64,000 nucleotides of DNA from Shewanella glacialimarina (GTDB taxonomy: Bacteria; Pseudomonadota; Gammaproteobacteria; Enterobacterales; Shewanellaceae): NCBI RefSeq assembly GCF_020511155.1, contig NZ_CP041216.1, forward strand, positions 2,480,001 through 2,544,000. The letters are read 5' to 3'. Shown in pieces: positions 1-9,642 of this stretch. Each line of letters opens with the position of its first letter. The first letter of the stretch is position 1. A model generated the notes under the pieces. The model was not told the origin of the DNA. It saw only the letters and a program-made list of their open reading frames with translations, and ran no database searches. A program made the translations under genes and the position numbers.

Positions 1-265
1 CTTTATTAATCAATTCGTCAAAGTCGGCCATAGTGCCAAACATGGGGTCGATATCGCGATAGTCACTAATATCATAACCAAAGTCTTTCATCGGTGATTT
101 AAAAAACGGTGAAATCCAAATTGCATCGACATTTAGACTAGCAATGTAGTCAAGTTTAGCAATGATACCCTGTAAATCACCCACGCCGTCATCGTTTGAA
201 TCCATCAAACTCCGTGGATAAACTTGGTAAATTACTCCGCCGCGCCACCAGGTTACTTGACCCAT
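1..265 (-). CDS. GH13 alpha-glucosidase / oligo-1,6-glucosidase, N-terminal part only
   Basis: The reverse strand encodes 88 residues of a GH13 glycosidase and runs off the left edge of the window. The N-terminus reads MGQVTWWRGGVIYQVYPRSL, followed by a DSNDDGVGDLQGI stretch and AIWISPFFKSP, which are the first beta strands of the oligo-1,6-glucosidase / alpha-glucosidase (GH13) barrel. The ATG at 265 is preceded by AGAGGG; another ATG at 270 runs into a stop after five codons. There is no signal peptide, so a cytoplasmic enzyme acting on imported maltodextrins is inferred. It is divergent from the TonB receptor gene and shares a regulatory region with two MalR-like operators. Family assignment is firm; the exact substrate is not. 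Confidence 0.88.
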   Translation of the reverse strand, partial: MGQVTWWRGGVIYQVYPRSLMDSNDDGVGDLQGIIAKLDYIASLNVDAIWISPFFKSPMKDFGYDISDYRDIDPMFGTMADFDELINK

Positions 266-404
266 AACATTCCCTCTAAATGATGTTTAACACCGACCCA
301 CTATTCCAATAGTGTTAAACACATGTTGCGACGTTATAACACGTCATCATTATATTGTTGTTGCCTTGAGGATACGTGAATAGGGAAATGAGGTTCAATA
401 GACC

Positions 405-418
405 TGCATACGTATGCA
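405..418. promoter_or_regulatory. MalR-like operator 1 (perfect palindrome TGCATACGTATGCA)
   Basis: This is a perfect 14-bp palindrome in the 500-bp region between the divergent GH13 gene and TonB receptor gene. The same core, ATACGTATG, recurs at 554, 23912 and 26227, each time upstream of a glucan-utilization gene. The even palindrome with central CG is typical of LacI-family operators, and a LacI-family gene lies at 33411-34442. The link to that regulator is inferred. Confidence 0.75.
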
Positions 419-553
419 TAAAAATACTTTGAAAACAATCTGTTCGATAATTGAATTATCCATAATATATACATAGACTTAAGCAACACAAACAACATCG
501 AAACCAGGTTAATTAAATGTAAATAGACCACAAGTTTCTCACTGCAAAGCTTT

Positions 554-567
554 TGAATACGTATGCA
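554..567. promoter_or_regulatory. MalR-like operator 2 (TGAATACGTATGCA)
   Basis: This is the second operator copy in the same regulatory region, differing from operator 1 at one position. Its centre is 149 bp from that of operator 1, about 14 helical turns, so DNA looping between the sites is possible. It lies about 200 bp before the TonB receptor start. I saw no protein-coding gene in 266-765; the antisense reading frame covering both operators is considered spurious. Confidence 0.75.
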
Positions 568-765
568 TAATATTGTCGGCCAAACAATCCTAGGAGTAGT
601 ATCGTCACTATTGTGCAACAACTTGGTCATAACTTCAGCACTTACAGCAGTCAATTAAGTATGCTGATACAAAAACACAATAAAGACTGTAACCAAAATC
701 AAAAAGATTGCTAATACTTGAACTCGATATATCAAGGTTAAGCCGTCGCAAAAGGGGAACGATGA

Positions 766-3489
766 ATGTTGCTATTTAAACCAAGCCTACTCACATTAGC
801 GTTAGTTGCTGCAGGAGCAAGCATCAGTGCTTATGCTGCTGACGATGTGAATGCCGCAGCTACTGCAGATGAAAATATCGAAGTGGTTAAAGTCACTGGT
901 ATTCGCCGCAGTTTACAAGAATCACAATCACTAAAAATGTCATCTTCTTCTATCGTAGAAGCTATTTCTGCTGAAGACATTGGTAAATTACCAGATGTTT
1001 CAATCGCTGAGTCACTAGCGCGTTTACCTGGTGTATCTGCACAGCGTCTTGATGGTCGTGCTAACGTTATCTCTATTCGGGGCATGGGCCCAGATTTCAC
1101 CACGGCAACCTTAAACGGACGCGAACAAGCCTCTGTGAATGACAACCGTGGTGTTGAATTTGACCAATACCCATCAGAACTATTAAACCGAGTTGTTGTT
1201 TATAAAACACCTGATGCATCTGTTATGGCACAAGCCATCGGCGGCACTGTGGATATGCAAACAATTAGTCCACTAGCACACGGTGAGCAAACATTTGCTA
1301 TCGGTATGCGCGGCGAAATGAATGACCTTGGCGCGCTTAATAGTGGCTCAGAAGACAAAGGTTACCGCGGCAGTATCTCTTATATCGACCAATTTGCTGA
1401 TGATACTATCGGTATTGCTTTAGGCTATGCGCGTATGCAATCGCCTAACCAGGAAGAGCGCTGGCAAGCATGGGGTTACCCAGAAAATGCCGCTGGTGAT
1501 AGCGTATTAGGCGGTGCTAAGCCATTCGTACGTTCAAGTGAACTTGAACGTGATGGTGTGCTAGCCGTTTTTGAATATGCACCAAATGACTTTTTTCATT
1601 CTGTTGTAGATGTTTACTACTCTAAATTTACCGATGACCAACGTTTACGCGGTATTGAAATCCCTGCAGCTTGGGGCGCTAACGGCGGTGTTGAAGCCAC
1701 TAAAACAGAAGACGGTTTAGTCACTGAAGGCGTTATTCGTGGCGCTGAAGTGGTAGTACGTAACGATGTAAACAAGCGTGATGCTGAATCATTGTCAATT
1801 GGCTGGAATAACAAATTCCAAGTTAATAACAATTGGTCTGTTGAAGCTGACATTGGTTTGTCTAAAGCTGACCGTACCGACATTGGTATGGAAAGTTACA
1901 GTGGTACAGGCCGTGGCACTGGCGTTGGCGCAGTAGACGACTTAGGTTTTGTGAACAATGGCAATGGCGGTTATGAATTTAACCACAGCCTAAATTATGC
2001 TGATCCTAGCGTAATTAGACTGGGCGATTCACTTGGTTGGGGTAGCCCTCTGGGTGCTAATACTCAAGATGGTTTTATTAACAAACCAGAAATTGAAGAT
2101 GAATTACAGTCTTTCCGTCTAAGTGCTGAGTATGTTCTTGATGGCGGCGCTTTGCGCAGCATCGAATTTGGTGTGAACTACACTGAGCGTGACAAAACAA
2201 AATTAGACAAAGGTTACTACTTAACCCTTAAAGGTTATGACGGTACTGATCCTAATTATATGATGACAGTGCCAGATCAATACTTATTGTCACCAACATC
2301 ACTTGGCTTCTTTGGTATGGGTGATGTACTCAGCTATGACTCATTAGCCTTCTATAATGACGGTAACTATACTGAAACTGACGTAGCAAATGTTGATTTA
2401 TCACGTGCGACCAACTCTTGGGCTGTAAGTGAAGAAATTACCACTGCATACGTGATGGGTAATTTAGAAACTGAATTATTTGATATCCCAGTGACCGGTA
2501 ACCTAGGTTTACAAGCGGTACAGTCTAAGCAAAGTTCTGACGGTACTGTGGCAACTGTTGCTGATGGCGAAGTCACCATGACGCCACGCACTGCGGGCGA
2601 TGATTATGTTGAATGGCTACCGAGTATCAACTTAGGTTTTGAAGTTGCTGATAGTCAGATGATCCGTTTTGCTGCTGCGCGTACATTAACTCGCTCTCGC
2701 ATGGATCAAATGAATGCTAACGTTAACTTTAGCTACAATGAAAATCCAAATGACGGTATTAACTGGTCTGGTGGTGCAGGTAACCCTGAACTACGTCCAT
2801 GGTTAGCCCGCCAGTTTGATATAAGTTACGAGAACTACTTTAGTGATCAAGGTTACTTTGCAGTAGCAGCATTCTACAAAGACTTAGAAAACTTCGTATA
2901 CAATCAGCAAGCTGTATTTGATTTCAGTACAATTTTACCGCAAAACCCAGGCGACAACCCACTAGGCGTTGTATCGCAACCACAAAATGGTGACGGCGGT
3001 TATGTACAAGGTATCGAAGCTACATTCTCTTTAGATTTCGGCTTATTTGCTGATTCACTAACGGGTTTTGGTACAGTGCTTAGCGGTGCTTACAACGACT
3101 CTGAAGTAAAAGAAACCGCTGAAAGTGATCCAACGGCACTGCCTGGTTTATCTGAAAAAACATTCAGCGCAACGGTTTACTATGAAAACTCAGGCTTTGA
3201 AGCCCGTGTTAGCTCACGTTACCGCAGCGACTTCTTAGGTGAAGTCACGGCTATCAGTTTGACTCGTCAAAATGTTAACGTTAAAGCTGAAACCGTGGTT
3301 GATGCGCAAGTGGGTTATGACTTTACTGAAAGTGGAATTGATGCCTTATACGGCCTATCTGTCGTACTTCAGGTGAACAACTTAACCAACGAGCCATTCA
3401 CTTCATACACTGGTGATGATGCCCGTCATGTACGTGACTATCAAAACTACGGTCGCAATTTCATGTTAGGTGCGAACTACAAGTTCTAA
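766..3489 (+). CDS. TonB-dependent receptor, probable maltodextrin / alpha-glucan type
   Basis: This is a 907-residue outer-membrane beta-barrel receptor. A signal peptide (about residues 1-24, ending AYA) precedes a TonB-box-like IEVVKVTG, a plug domain (about 55-165, with PDVSIAESLARLPGV and ISIRGMGPDF), and a long barrel ending in phenylalanine (GANYKF). It resembles the large TonB receptors of Alteromonadales, Xanthomonas and Caulobacter that import oligosaccharides using TonB-ExbBD energy. The ATG at 766 is chosen because AAAGGGG lies about 8 bp upstream; an ATG at 762 is followed by a stop after five codons. Two MalR-like operators lie upstream, and amylase genes follow, so starch or maltodextrin is the inferred ligand. 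No SusD partner is visible, as usual in Proteobacteria. Confidence 0.92.
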   Translation: MLLFKPSLLTLALVAAGASISAYAADDVNAAATADENIEVVKVTGIRRSLQESQSLKMSSSSIVEAISAEDIGKLPDVSIAESLARLPGVSAQRLDGRANVISIRGMGPDFTTATLNGREQASVNDNRGVEFDQYPSELLNRVVVYKTPDASVMAQAIGGTVDMQTISPLAHGEQTFAIGMRGEMNDLGALNSGSEDKGYRGSISYIDQFADDTIGIALGYARMQSPNQEERWQAWGYPENAAGDSVLGGAKPFVRSSELERDGVLAVFEYAPNDFFHSVVDVYYSKFTDDQRLRGIEIPAAWGANGGVEATKTEDGLVTEGVIRGAEVVVRNDVNKRDAESLSIGWNNKFQVNNNWSVEADIGLSKADRTDIGMESYSGTGRGTGVGAVDDLGFVNNGNGGYEFNHSLNYADPSVIRLGDSLGWGSPLGANTQDGFINKPEIEDELQSFRLSAEYVLDGGALRSIEFGVNYTERDKTKLDKGYYLTLKGYDGTDPNYMMTVPDQYLLSPTSLGFFGMGDVLSYDSLAFYNDGNYTETDVANVDLSRATNSWAVSEEITTAYVMGNLETELFDIPVTGNLGLQAVQSKQSSDGTVATVADGEVTMTPRTAGDDYVEWLPSINLGFEVADSQMIRFAAARTLTRSRMDQMNANVNFSYNENPNDGINWSGGAGNPELRPWLARQFDISYENYFSDQGYFAVAAFYKDLENFVYNQQAVFDFSTILPQNPGDNPLGVVSQPQNGDGGYVQGIEATFSLDFGLFADSLTGFGTVLSGAYNDSEVKETAESDPTALPGLSEKTFSATVYYENSGFEARVSSRYRSDFLGEVTAISLTRQNVNVKAETVVDAQVGYDFTESGIDALYGLSVVLQVNNLTNEPFTSYTGDDARHVRDYQNYGRNFMLGANYKF

Positions 3490-3501
3490 TCTAGCGGCGA
3501 C

Positions 3502-3537
3502 AAAAAAGCCTCTGTAACCTGTTACAGGGGCTTTTTT
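3502..3537 (+). terminator. Rho-independent terminator after TonB receptor gene
   Basis: A 17-nt arm AAAAAAGCCTCTGTAAC pairs with GTTACAGGGGCTTTTTT through a two-base loop, with one mismatch or wobble. It ends in six Ts. It separates the receptor gene from the halogenase gene that starts 33 bp later, so the latter is either read through or has its own weak promoter. Confidence 0.9.
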
Positions 3538-3570
3538 ACTTTATAGGTAATATCACATAAGGCGATTACT

Positions 3571-5070
3571 ATGAATAACAACAAAATCAACAACATTGTA
3601 ATTGTAGGCGGCGGTACATCGGGTTGGATGACAGCGGCCATGCTCACTCGGCTTTTTAAGTCACAGCTCAACATCACCTTAATTGAATCAGAGGACATTG
3701 GCACCATAGGCGTTGGTGAAGCGACCATTCCTCCGCTGCAAATTTTTAATAGTGTGCTGGGCATTAAAGAAACTGATTTTATTAAACACACCCAAGCCAC
3801 CTTTAAATTAGGTATTGAATTTGAAAACTGGGGCAAGCAACAACAAAGTTATATGCATGCCTTTGGCGACATAGGTAAAGACATTGGCTTTACTCAATTT
3901 CATCATTACTGGCTAAAATCAAACCCGTTAGACAATAGCGACTTTTGGCAATACTCACTAAATTATCAGGCAGCTAAGGCAAATAAATTTACCGTCATGG
4001 ACAAGGTTGCAGGCTCACCACTTGCCGGTATTACCCATGCCTATCATTTCGATGCCGGACTTTATGCCTCATTTCTGCGCCAATACAGCGAAAACCTCAA
4101 CGTTAAACGGATTGAAGGATTAATTACCTCAACTCAATTGACCCCAAACGGTAATATTGAATCAGTCACATTAGAGGGTAATCAGTGTATTCGCGGCGAT
4201 TTTTTTATCGATTGTTCTGGTTTTGCCGCACTGCTTATTGAAAAACAATTGCACGTTGGCTTTGAAAATTGGCAGCATTGGCTCCCCTGCGACAGTGCTT
4301 ATGCGGTGCAATGTGAACGCACAGCAACAATCACCCCTTATACCCGCTCAATTGCCCATGATGCAGGCTGGCAATGGTGTATCCCATTACAAACCCGTAC
4401 CGGTAATGGCTTGGTTTATTGCAGTAAATTTATCTCCGATGACGATGCCAAAGCACTGCTATTGAACAATCTTGATGGTAAACCATTAACCGAACCCAGA
4501 AAGATTAACTTTAAAACCGGCCGACGTGAAAAACAGTGGCACAAAAACTGTGTCGCGATTGGGTTATCAAGTGGATTTTTAGAGCCGCTGGAATCCACCA
4601 GCCTGCATTTGGTTCAATCTGCCATTATTAGGTTAACAAAGCTATTTCCCCACAATGGCGTTCAACAAACCAACATTGATGAGTTTAACCGCCAGTCACA
4701 GACGGAATTTGAGCAAATTCGTGATTTCATCATTTTGCATTACCATCTAAATCAACGTGCAAATAAGCGCGGTGAAGAGGCTGATTTATGGCAACAATGT
4801 CGTGAAATGGCCATCCCTGAATCACTGCAACGCAAAATAGATTTATTTGCAGCAACAGGTATCGTGACCCGCCATCAAGATGAGTTATTTACCGAAGCTG
4901 CTTGGGTTCAAGTGATGCTAGGTCAAGGTATTATGCCTAAAGACTTCAACCCACTGGCCAATAGTATTCAAGACCATGACTTGCAAGAGTTTCTGACTAA
5001 TGTCAAAACCATCATAGGTCGAACTGTTGATGCAATGCCTGAACATGAGCATTTTATTAACAAGCTGTAA
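3571..5070 (+). CDS. FAD-dependent tryptophan halogenase-like protein
   Basis: This 499-residue flavoprotein begins with a Rossmann FAD motif (GGGTSGW, residues 13-19). It has the family signature GWQWCIPL (the GWxWxIP motif thought to block mono-oxygenation), the FKLGIEFENW region that contains the conserved halogenase lysine, and FLEPLESTS, which carries the conserved glutamate. True tryptophan halogenases chlorinate or brominate indole using FADH2. Homologues next to TonB receptor genes in sugar loci of Xanthomonas, Caulobacter and Shewanella are common but their substrate is unknown. There is no signal peptide, so it is cytoplasmic. It sits between the receptor and the amylases, suggesting a role tied to glucan sensing or modification; this is inference. 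Halogenation itself is unproven. Confidence 0.88.
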   Translation: MNNNKINNIVIVGGGTSGWMTAAMLTRLFKSQLNITLIESEDIGTIGVGEATIPPLQIFNSVLGIKETDFIKHTQATFKLGIEFENWGKQQQSYMHAFGDIGKDIGFTQFHHYWLKSNPLDNSDFWQYSLNYQAAKANKFTVMDKVAGSPLAGITHAYHFDAGLYASFLRQYSENLNVKRIEGLITSTQLTPNGNIESVTLEGNQCIRGDFFIDCSGFAALLIEKQLHVGFENWQHWLPCDSAYAVQCERTATITPYTRSIAHDAGWQWCIPLQTRTGNGLVYCSKFISDDDAKALLLNNLDGKPLTEPRKINFKTGRREKQWHKNCVAIGLSSGFLEPLESTSLHLVQSAIIRLTKLFPHNGVQQTNIDEFNRQSQTEFEQIRDFIILHYHLNQRANKRGEEADLWQQCREMAIPESLQRKIDLFAATGIVTRHQDELFTEAAWVQVMLGQGIMPKDFNPLANSIQDHDLQEFLTNVKTIIGRTVDAMPEHEHFINKL

Positions 5071-5105
5071 ATAATGAGCAAAAAATTGTTGATTACAAAA
5101 ATAAC

Positions 5106-5302
5106 TAACCTCAACTCGAGTTAAGAGATGGGCTCAATAAGCTGAATTCAACAGATTTAGCTTATTTTTTAGCAAACTTGCTATTTGTTTTGAAAACAAG
5201 GCGCATTAACACGTCAATAGCTGGCCTATTGCACGTTAATGAAACGCAGTTAGCAAGGCAAAGGGCTGTTTGGTAAGCGTTTATTATCCCGAGCTGAGGT
5301 TA
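5106..5302. repeat. Candidate MITE-like element with imperfect terminal inverted repeats
   Basis: The 5071-5331 gap holds a ~197-bp segment whose ends are inverted repeats: TAACCTCAACTCG at 5106-5118 and its complement at 5290-5302, matching at 12 of 13 positions. Inside is a strong hairpin at 5204-5241 (CATTAAC/GTTAATG plus CAATAG/CTATTG). No coding capacity is seen. It looks like a small non-autonomous element or intergenic repeat. I could not check for other copies in the genome; none is seen in this window. Confidence 0.5.
5136..5170 (+). terminator. Probable terminator after the halogenase gene
   Basis: AATAAGCT at 5136-5143 pairs with AGCTTATT at 5159-5166 across a 15-nt loop and is followed by a run of Ts. 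It lies within the MITE-like repeat, so the terminator may be supplied by that element. The AT-rich stem makes strength uncertain. Confidence 0.55.
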
Positions 5303-5331
5303 ACTAAAGACTAAATTTAATAAGGTACCCC

Positions 5332-7290
5332 ATGGAATTAACTCGACACCAGCAGGCTTATTCTCTTATCACTGGCTTATTATTCAGTGCCACTGTGTTG
5401 TTCAGCGCTCATACTTTTGCAGACATCAGTCCAATAAAAATTGAATCGTTCAAAGTGGAGCCCGAGTCCTGGTGGGCTGGCATGCACAATAGCCAATTAC
5501 AACTATTAGTGTATGGCAAAAACATAAGCCAATTTGACGTAAAGCTTATTCACGCCATCGATATAAATTTAGTCGATGTTAATGCCTCACAAAGCCAACA
5601 TCACTTATTTATCAACTTAGATTTGGCCAATGCACCGCCACAAACCTTAACGATTGGACTTTATGATAATAATACGCTCATACAAAGCATTGAATACCCT
5701 ATTTTAGTGCGAGAGAAAGAGTCTAAAAACCGTCAAGGTTTTAGCAATAAAGATGTAATTTACCTCATTACACCCGACCGTTTTGTTAACGGCAATTCGG
5801 AAAATGATAACCACCCTGACATGCTTGAACAGACTAATCGAGCCGATAAAGATGGTCGCCATGGTGGTGACATTATGGGTATTCGTAAAGCACTGCCCTA
5901 CTTGAAAGACTTAGGCGTCACCCAGCTTTGGATCAACCCACTACTTGAAAATAATCAACCGCAGTATTCTTATCATGGCTATTCGGCCACCAACTTTTAC
6001 AATATTGATCCACGCTTTGGCAGTAATGAAGAATATAAATCCTTAGTAGAAGAAGCCAACATTTTTGGCATTGGCATCATTAAAGATGTGGTGGTTAATC
6101 ATATGGGTTCTGGCCATCAATGGATGAAGCCTAATGGCCTAGGTTTTCCCACCTCAAGCTGGATTAACGGCCAAGCTAAATGGCAGCAAGATGCTAAAAA
6201 TATCACTTATACCAGCCACAGACGCACCACAGTACAAGACCCTTATACAGTAGCATTAGACACCTCAGAGTTTGAAAACGGCTGGTTTACCGACACTATG
6301 CCAGATCTGGATCAGCGCGATCCCTATTTAGCTACCTATTTAATTCAAAACAGTATTTGGTGGGTGGAATATGCAGGCCTTAGCGGTATTCGTGAAGACA
6401 CCTACTCCTACGCCGACAAAGCTTTTTTGGCAAAGTGGTCTAAAGCGGTAATGGATGAATATCCTAACTTTAATATCGTCGGTGAAGAATGGACCGCCAA
6501 CCCCATCACGGTCAGTTATTGGCAAGCAGGCAAAAACAATAAAGACGGTTATCAGTCATATTCACCAAGCATGATGGATTTCCCTTTGTATGAAAAAATC
6601 ATTTCAAGTTTAAACGAAAAAGAAGATTGGGGGACTGGGTTAATAAACTTATATGAAATGCTCGCCAATGATGTGGTTTATGCCAACCCAACAAAGTTGG
6701 TGTTATTTGAGGGTAATCATGACACTAATCGTTTATACAGCTTGTTAAATGAAGACATGGCGTTATACAAAATGGCCATGGCATACGTGCTAACCAGTAA
6801 CCGTATTCCACAAATTTTTTATGGTACTGAAGTGGCGATGACCAGCCCCACAAAAGACCGCAATGATGGCGCAGTTCGGGCTGATTTTCCAGGTGGTTGG
6901 AATGGCGATAATCGCAGCGTGTTAGAAAATACCAATCTCACCGCCACTCAAGTTGATGCACTTAACTTTACGCGAACATTGCTCAATTATCGTAAGCAGT
7001 CTGAAGCGATTACGGTAGGTAAACTCACTCATTATGCGCCCCAAGAGGGCGTTTATGTGCAATTTAGGCAAGCCGAAGATGAAACGTTAATGATCATTTA
7101 TAACAAAAATGAGCAAGTGGTTGAATTAGAGTTAGCTCGATTTCAGTCAAGTATTACCGGTAATGAACCGAGTGCAGAACCTATCATCGTCAAAGATATT
7201 CTGACATCACAATCGTATTCATTAGAACAAAGCCTTAAATTAACGCAAAAAGGCGTCACCATTCTGCTACTTTCCAGTAGACAACATTAA
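5332..7290 (+). CDS. Exported GH13 neopullulanase / cyclomaltodextrinase-type alpha-amylase (SusA-like)
   Basis: This is a 652-residue protein with a signal peptide (about 1-31, cleavage after TFA). It has an N-terminal cyclomaltodextrinase beta-sandwich domain (VEPESWWAGMHN), then a GH13 barrel. The four conserved regions are visible: DVVVNH, GIREDTYSY with nucleophile D356, VGEEW with acid/base E385, and EGNHDTNR with the third carboxylate D464. A C-terminal beta domain follows. It probably hydrolyses alpha-1,4 glucans or cyclodextrins in the periplasm. The start at 5332 is preceded by AAGG. It lies 3 bp before an in-frame GTG of the next amylase gene but 62 bp before that gene's preferred ATG, and the two are likely co-transcribed. 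No MalR-like operator lies directly upstream. Confidence 0.9.
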   Translation: MELTRHQQAYSLITGLLFSATVLFSAHTFADISPIKIESFKVEPESWWAGMHNSQLQLLVYGKNISQFDVKLIHAIDINLVDVNASQSQHHLFINLDLANAPPQTLTIGLYDNNTLIQSIEYPILVREKESKNRQGFSNKDVIYLITPDRFVNGNSENDNHPDMLEQTNRADKDGRHGGDIMGIRKALPYLKDLGVTQLWINPLLENNQPQYSYHGYSATNFYNIDPRFGSNEEYKSLVEEANIFGIGIIKDVVVNHMGSGHQWMKPNGLGFPTSSWINGQAKWQQDAKNITYTSHRRTTVQDPYTVALDTSEFENGWFTDTMPDLDQRDPYLATYLIQNSIWWVEYAGLSGIREDTYSYADKAFLAKWSKAVMDEYPNFNIVGEEWTANPITVSYWQAGKNNKDGYQSYSPSMMDFPLYEKIISSLNEKEDWGTGLINLYEMLANDVVYANPTKLVLFEGNHDTNRLYSLLNEDMALYKMAMAYVLTSNRIPQIFYGTEVAMTSPTKDRNDGAVRADFPGGWNGDNRSVLENTNLTATQVDALNFTRTLLNYRKQSEAITVGKLTHYAPQEGVYVQFRQAEDETLMIIYNKNEQVVELELARFQSSITGNEPSAEPIIVKDILTSQSYSLEQSLKLTQKGVTILLLSSRQH

Positions 7291-7352
7291 TCGTGACTGA
7301 CACATGCCAGCATTTAAAATTAATAAATACGTTAACCAATAAGAATCCTAAT

Positions 7353-9305
7353 ATGAATTTAACACCATTACCCTTAACTCTGTCTCGTGTATCCACTTTA
7401 CTCATCCTCAGTGGTTGCTTAACGGCTTGCTCTGGTGACAAGCCTTCTGCAACAGGATCTATTATTGATACCACATCAGCACAAAATCAAAGTGCTGACA
7501 TTGCCGCTGAACTGCCCCATAAAGCGGTGGTTTATCAAGTGTTCACCCGCCTATATGGCAATACCAACACAACCAACAAGCCTTGGGGTACTCTTGACGA
7601 AAACGGCGTGGGTAAATTTAGCGACTTCACCGATGTAGCATTACAAGACATTAAGTCGTTAGGCACAACCCATGTTTGGTATACAGGCGTTCCCCACCAC
7701 GGAGTCATTAATGACTACACTGCAATAGGGATAGCAAACGATGACCCTGACGTAGTCAAAGGCCGTGCGGGATCGCCTTACGCAGTAAAAGATTATTACA
7801 ATGTTAATCCTGATCTAGCCGATGACCCAGCCAACCGTTTAGCCGAGTTTGAATCGCTCATTGCCCGTACCCATCAACAAGGTATGAAGGTCATTATCGA
7901 TATTGTACCTAACCATGTGGCGCGTAATTATCAATCATTATCCTCGCCCGCAGGTGTAGAAGATTTTGGCGCTAAAGATGATAAAACTCAAACCTACAGT
8001 AAAAATAACAACTTCTATTATGTCGTTGGCGAAAATTTTCAAGTCCCTGACCCAGCCAATGGATATCAACCATTAAATGGCGAAGTCAATCCACTGAGTG
8101 ACGGCTTATTCAAAGAGTCTCCCGCCAAATGGACGGGTAATGGCTCGCGATTAGCCAAACCGGACGCTAATGACTGGTATGAAACAGTTAAAATTAATTA
8201 TGGTGTTAAGCCCGATGGCAGCTATGACTTTCCTGCCTTACCTAGTGGCTTTGACACAAAATCAGCTGCTGAACATTATCAATTCTGGCAATCGCAACCC
8301 AATAAGGACATTCCAGACTCATGGCGTCAGTTTGAGCACATCACTCAATATTGGTTAGCTAAAGGGGTTGATGGTTTTCGTTACGATATGGCCGAAATGG
8401 TGCCCGTAGAATTTTGGAGCTATCTCAACAGCCACATTAAACGCACCAAACCCGATGCGTTTTTACTCGCCGAGGTGTATAATCCAAGTCTTTATCGCGC
8501 CTATATTCAACAAGGAAAAATGGACTATCTTTACGATAAAGTCGATTTATACGATACCCTCAAAAACATCATTCAAGACAAGGCTAGTACCGCACAAATT
8601 GCTATCGACCAGGCAAAAGTCGCCGACATTGAAGCCCATATGCTGCACTTTTTAGAAAACCACGATGAACAGCGGATTAACACTACTGACTTTGCGGGTT
8701 CTGCAGAAGCAGCCTTACCGGCTATGGTGGTTTCAACCTTAATTAGCCGCTCCCCCACTTTGCTTTATTTCGGACAAGATGTTGGCGAACAAGGCACAGA
8801 ACACGCAGGCTTTGGTCATCCGACTCGTACCAGTATTTTTGATTATATTGGCGTACCGGCGCATCAACGTTGGATGAATAACGGCAAATTTGATGGAGGA
8901 CAATCAACAGCGCAAGAAAAAGCCCTGCGCCACTATTATCAAAGGCTATTAAATTTAAGCCACACAGCAACAGCATTAAAAGGTGAGTATCAAGAGTTAG
9001 ATACATATCAGCGCAAACTTAACGTGGTCGGATATGACGATAAAGTGTTTGCATTTAGCCGCTATAACGACCAGCAAAAATTGATTATTGTCAGTAATTT
9101 CAGCCAAGATAAAGCTAAACAATTTAGTCTTGAACTCCCCAAAAACCTTGTGCAAAAGTGGAACATTCATACTCACGTTAAGTTAACTGACTTACTGAGC
9201 GGATCGACATATCAGCTAAAATTAACACCACAAAAGCAGGGTAATGCAACAATTAATATCAGCTTACAACCACTAGAGTCGGTTATATTGAGCGTTTCAC
9301 CATAG
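7353..9305 (+). CDS. GH13 alpha-amylase lipoprotein
   Basis: This 650-residue protein begins with a lipoprotein signal peptide ending LTAC, so it should be anchored by lipid at Cys26. I choose the ATG at 7353 rather than a GTG 60 bp upstream because only the ATG places the signal peptide at the N-terminus. The GH13 motifs are intact: IIDIVPNHV, GFRYDMAE with nucleophile D345, LLAEVYNP with acid/base E374, and FLENHDEQR with D438. The C-terminus is a beta domain. It follows the SusA-like gene closely and is probably in the same transcript. The expected role is outer-membrane or periplasmic attack on starch, but the surface location is not proven by the sequence. Confidence 0.88.
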   Translation: MNLTPLPLTLSRVSTLLILSGCLTACSGDKPSATGSIIDTTSAQNQSADIAAELPHKAVVYQVFTRLYGNTNTTNKPWGTLDENGVGKFSDFTDVALQDIKSLGTTHVWYTGVPHHGVINDYTAIGIANDDPDVVKGRAGSPYAVKDYYNVNPDLADDPANRLAEFESLIARTHQQGMKVIIDIVPNHVARNYQSLSSPAGVEDFGAKDDKTQTYSKNNNFYYVVGENFQVPDPANGYQPLNGEVNPLSDGLFKESPAKWTGNGSRLAKPDANDWYETVKINYGVKPDGSYDFPALPSGFDTKSAAEHYQFWQSQPNKDIPDSWRQFEHITQYWLAKGVDGFRYDMAEMVPVEFWSYLNSHIKRTKPDAFLLAEVYNPSLYRAYIQQGKMDYLYDKVDLYDTLKNIIQDKASTAQIAIDQAKVADIEAHMLHFLENHDEQRINTTDFAGSAEAALPAMVVSTLISRSPTLLYFGQDVGEQGTEHAGFGHPTRTSIFDYIGVPAHQRWMNNGKFDGGQSTAQEKALRHYYQRLLNLSHTATALKGEYQELDTYQRKLNVVGYDDKVFAFSRYNDQQKLIIVSNFSQDKAKQFSLELPKNLVQKWNIHTHVKLTDLLSGSTYQLKLTPQKQGNATINISLQPLESVILSVSP

Positions 9306-9642
9306 GCATCTTTACTGTATCTCCTAGCTTGGCAAAACTGGCTGGGGGATGAAGTATTGATAAAATCAAAGGCGTATCTTGCTGCCGCTGGTTGTGAGTT
9401 ATTGGTCATAGGCATTACCGCAACATTGAATTAGCAAAATAAGTCACAACTGCTCCATTTAACCTCCCCCAACACTTCGCACTCATTAATAGCTCTATGG
9501 CCAAAACTAATATCACATTATGAACTATGGCCAATTTGTCTATGGATACAGCAATATTTGCACTTATTGCTATGCTTAACGAAACACAATAAAAATCATT
9601 GCAAGATAACTATTTTTATCGGTATCGACGCATAGGGCGCTT
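9306..9642. other. Gene-free 337-bp gap between amylase and diguanylate cyclase genes
   Basis: I see no supportable gene here. Short reading frames overlap the amylase end on the opposite strand and look spurious. No strong terminator hairpin was found after the amylase gene. A near-repeat CTATGGCCAA occurs twice (around 9495 and 9525) without obvious meaning. Confidence 0.4.

Noticed and set aside
334..654. 106-codon reading frame on the minus strand over the two operators
   Set aside because: It covers the regulatory region, has no recognisable domain, and its low-complexity hydrophobic part looks random; the operators explain the region better.
762..779. ATG at 762 as the receptor start
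   Set aside because: It stops after five codons; the ATG at 766 has better ribosome-binding-site spacing and opens the long frame.
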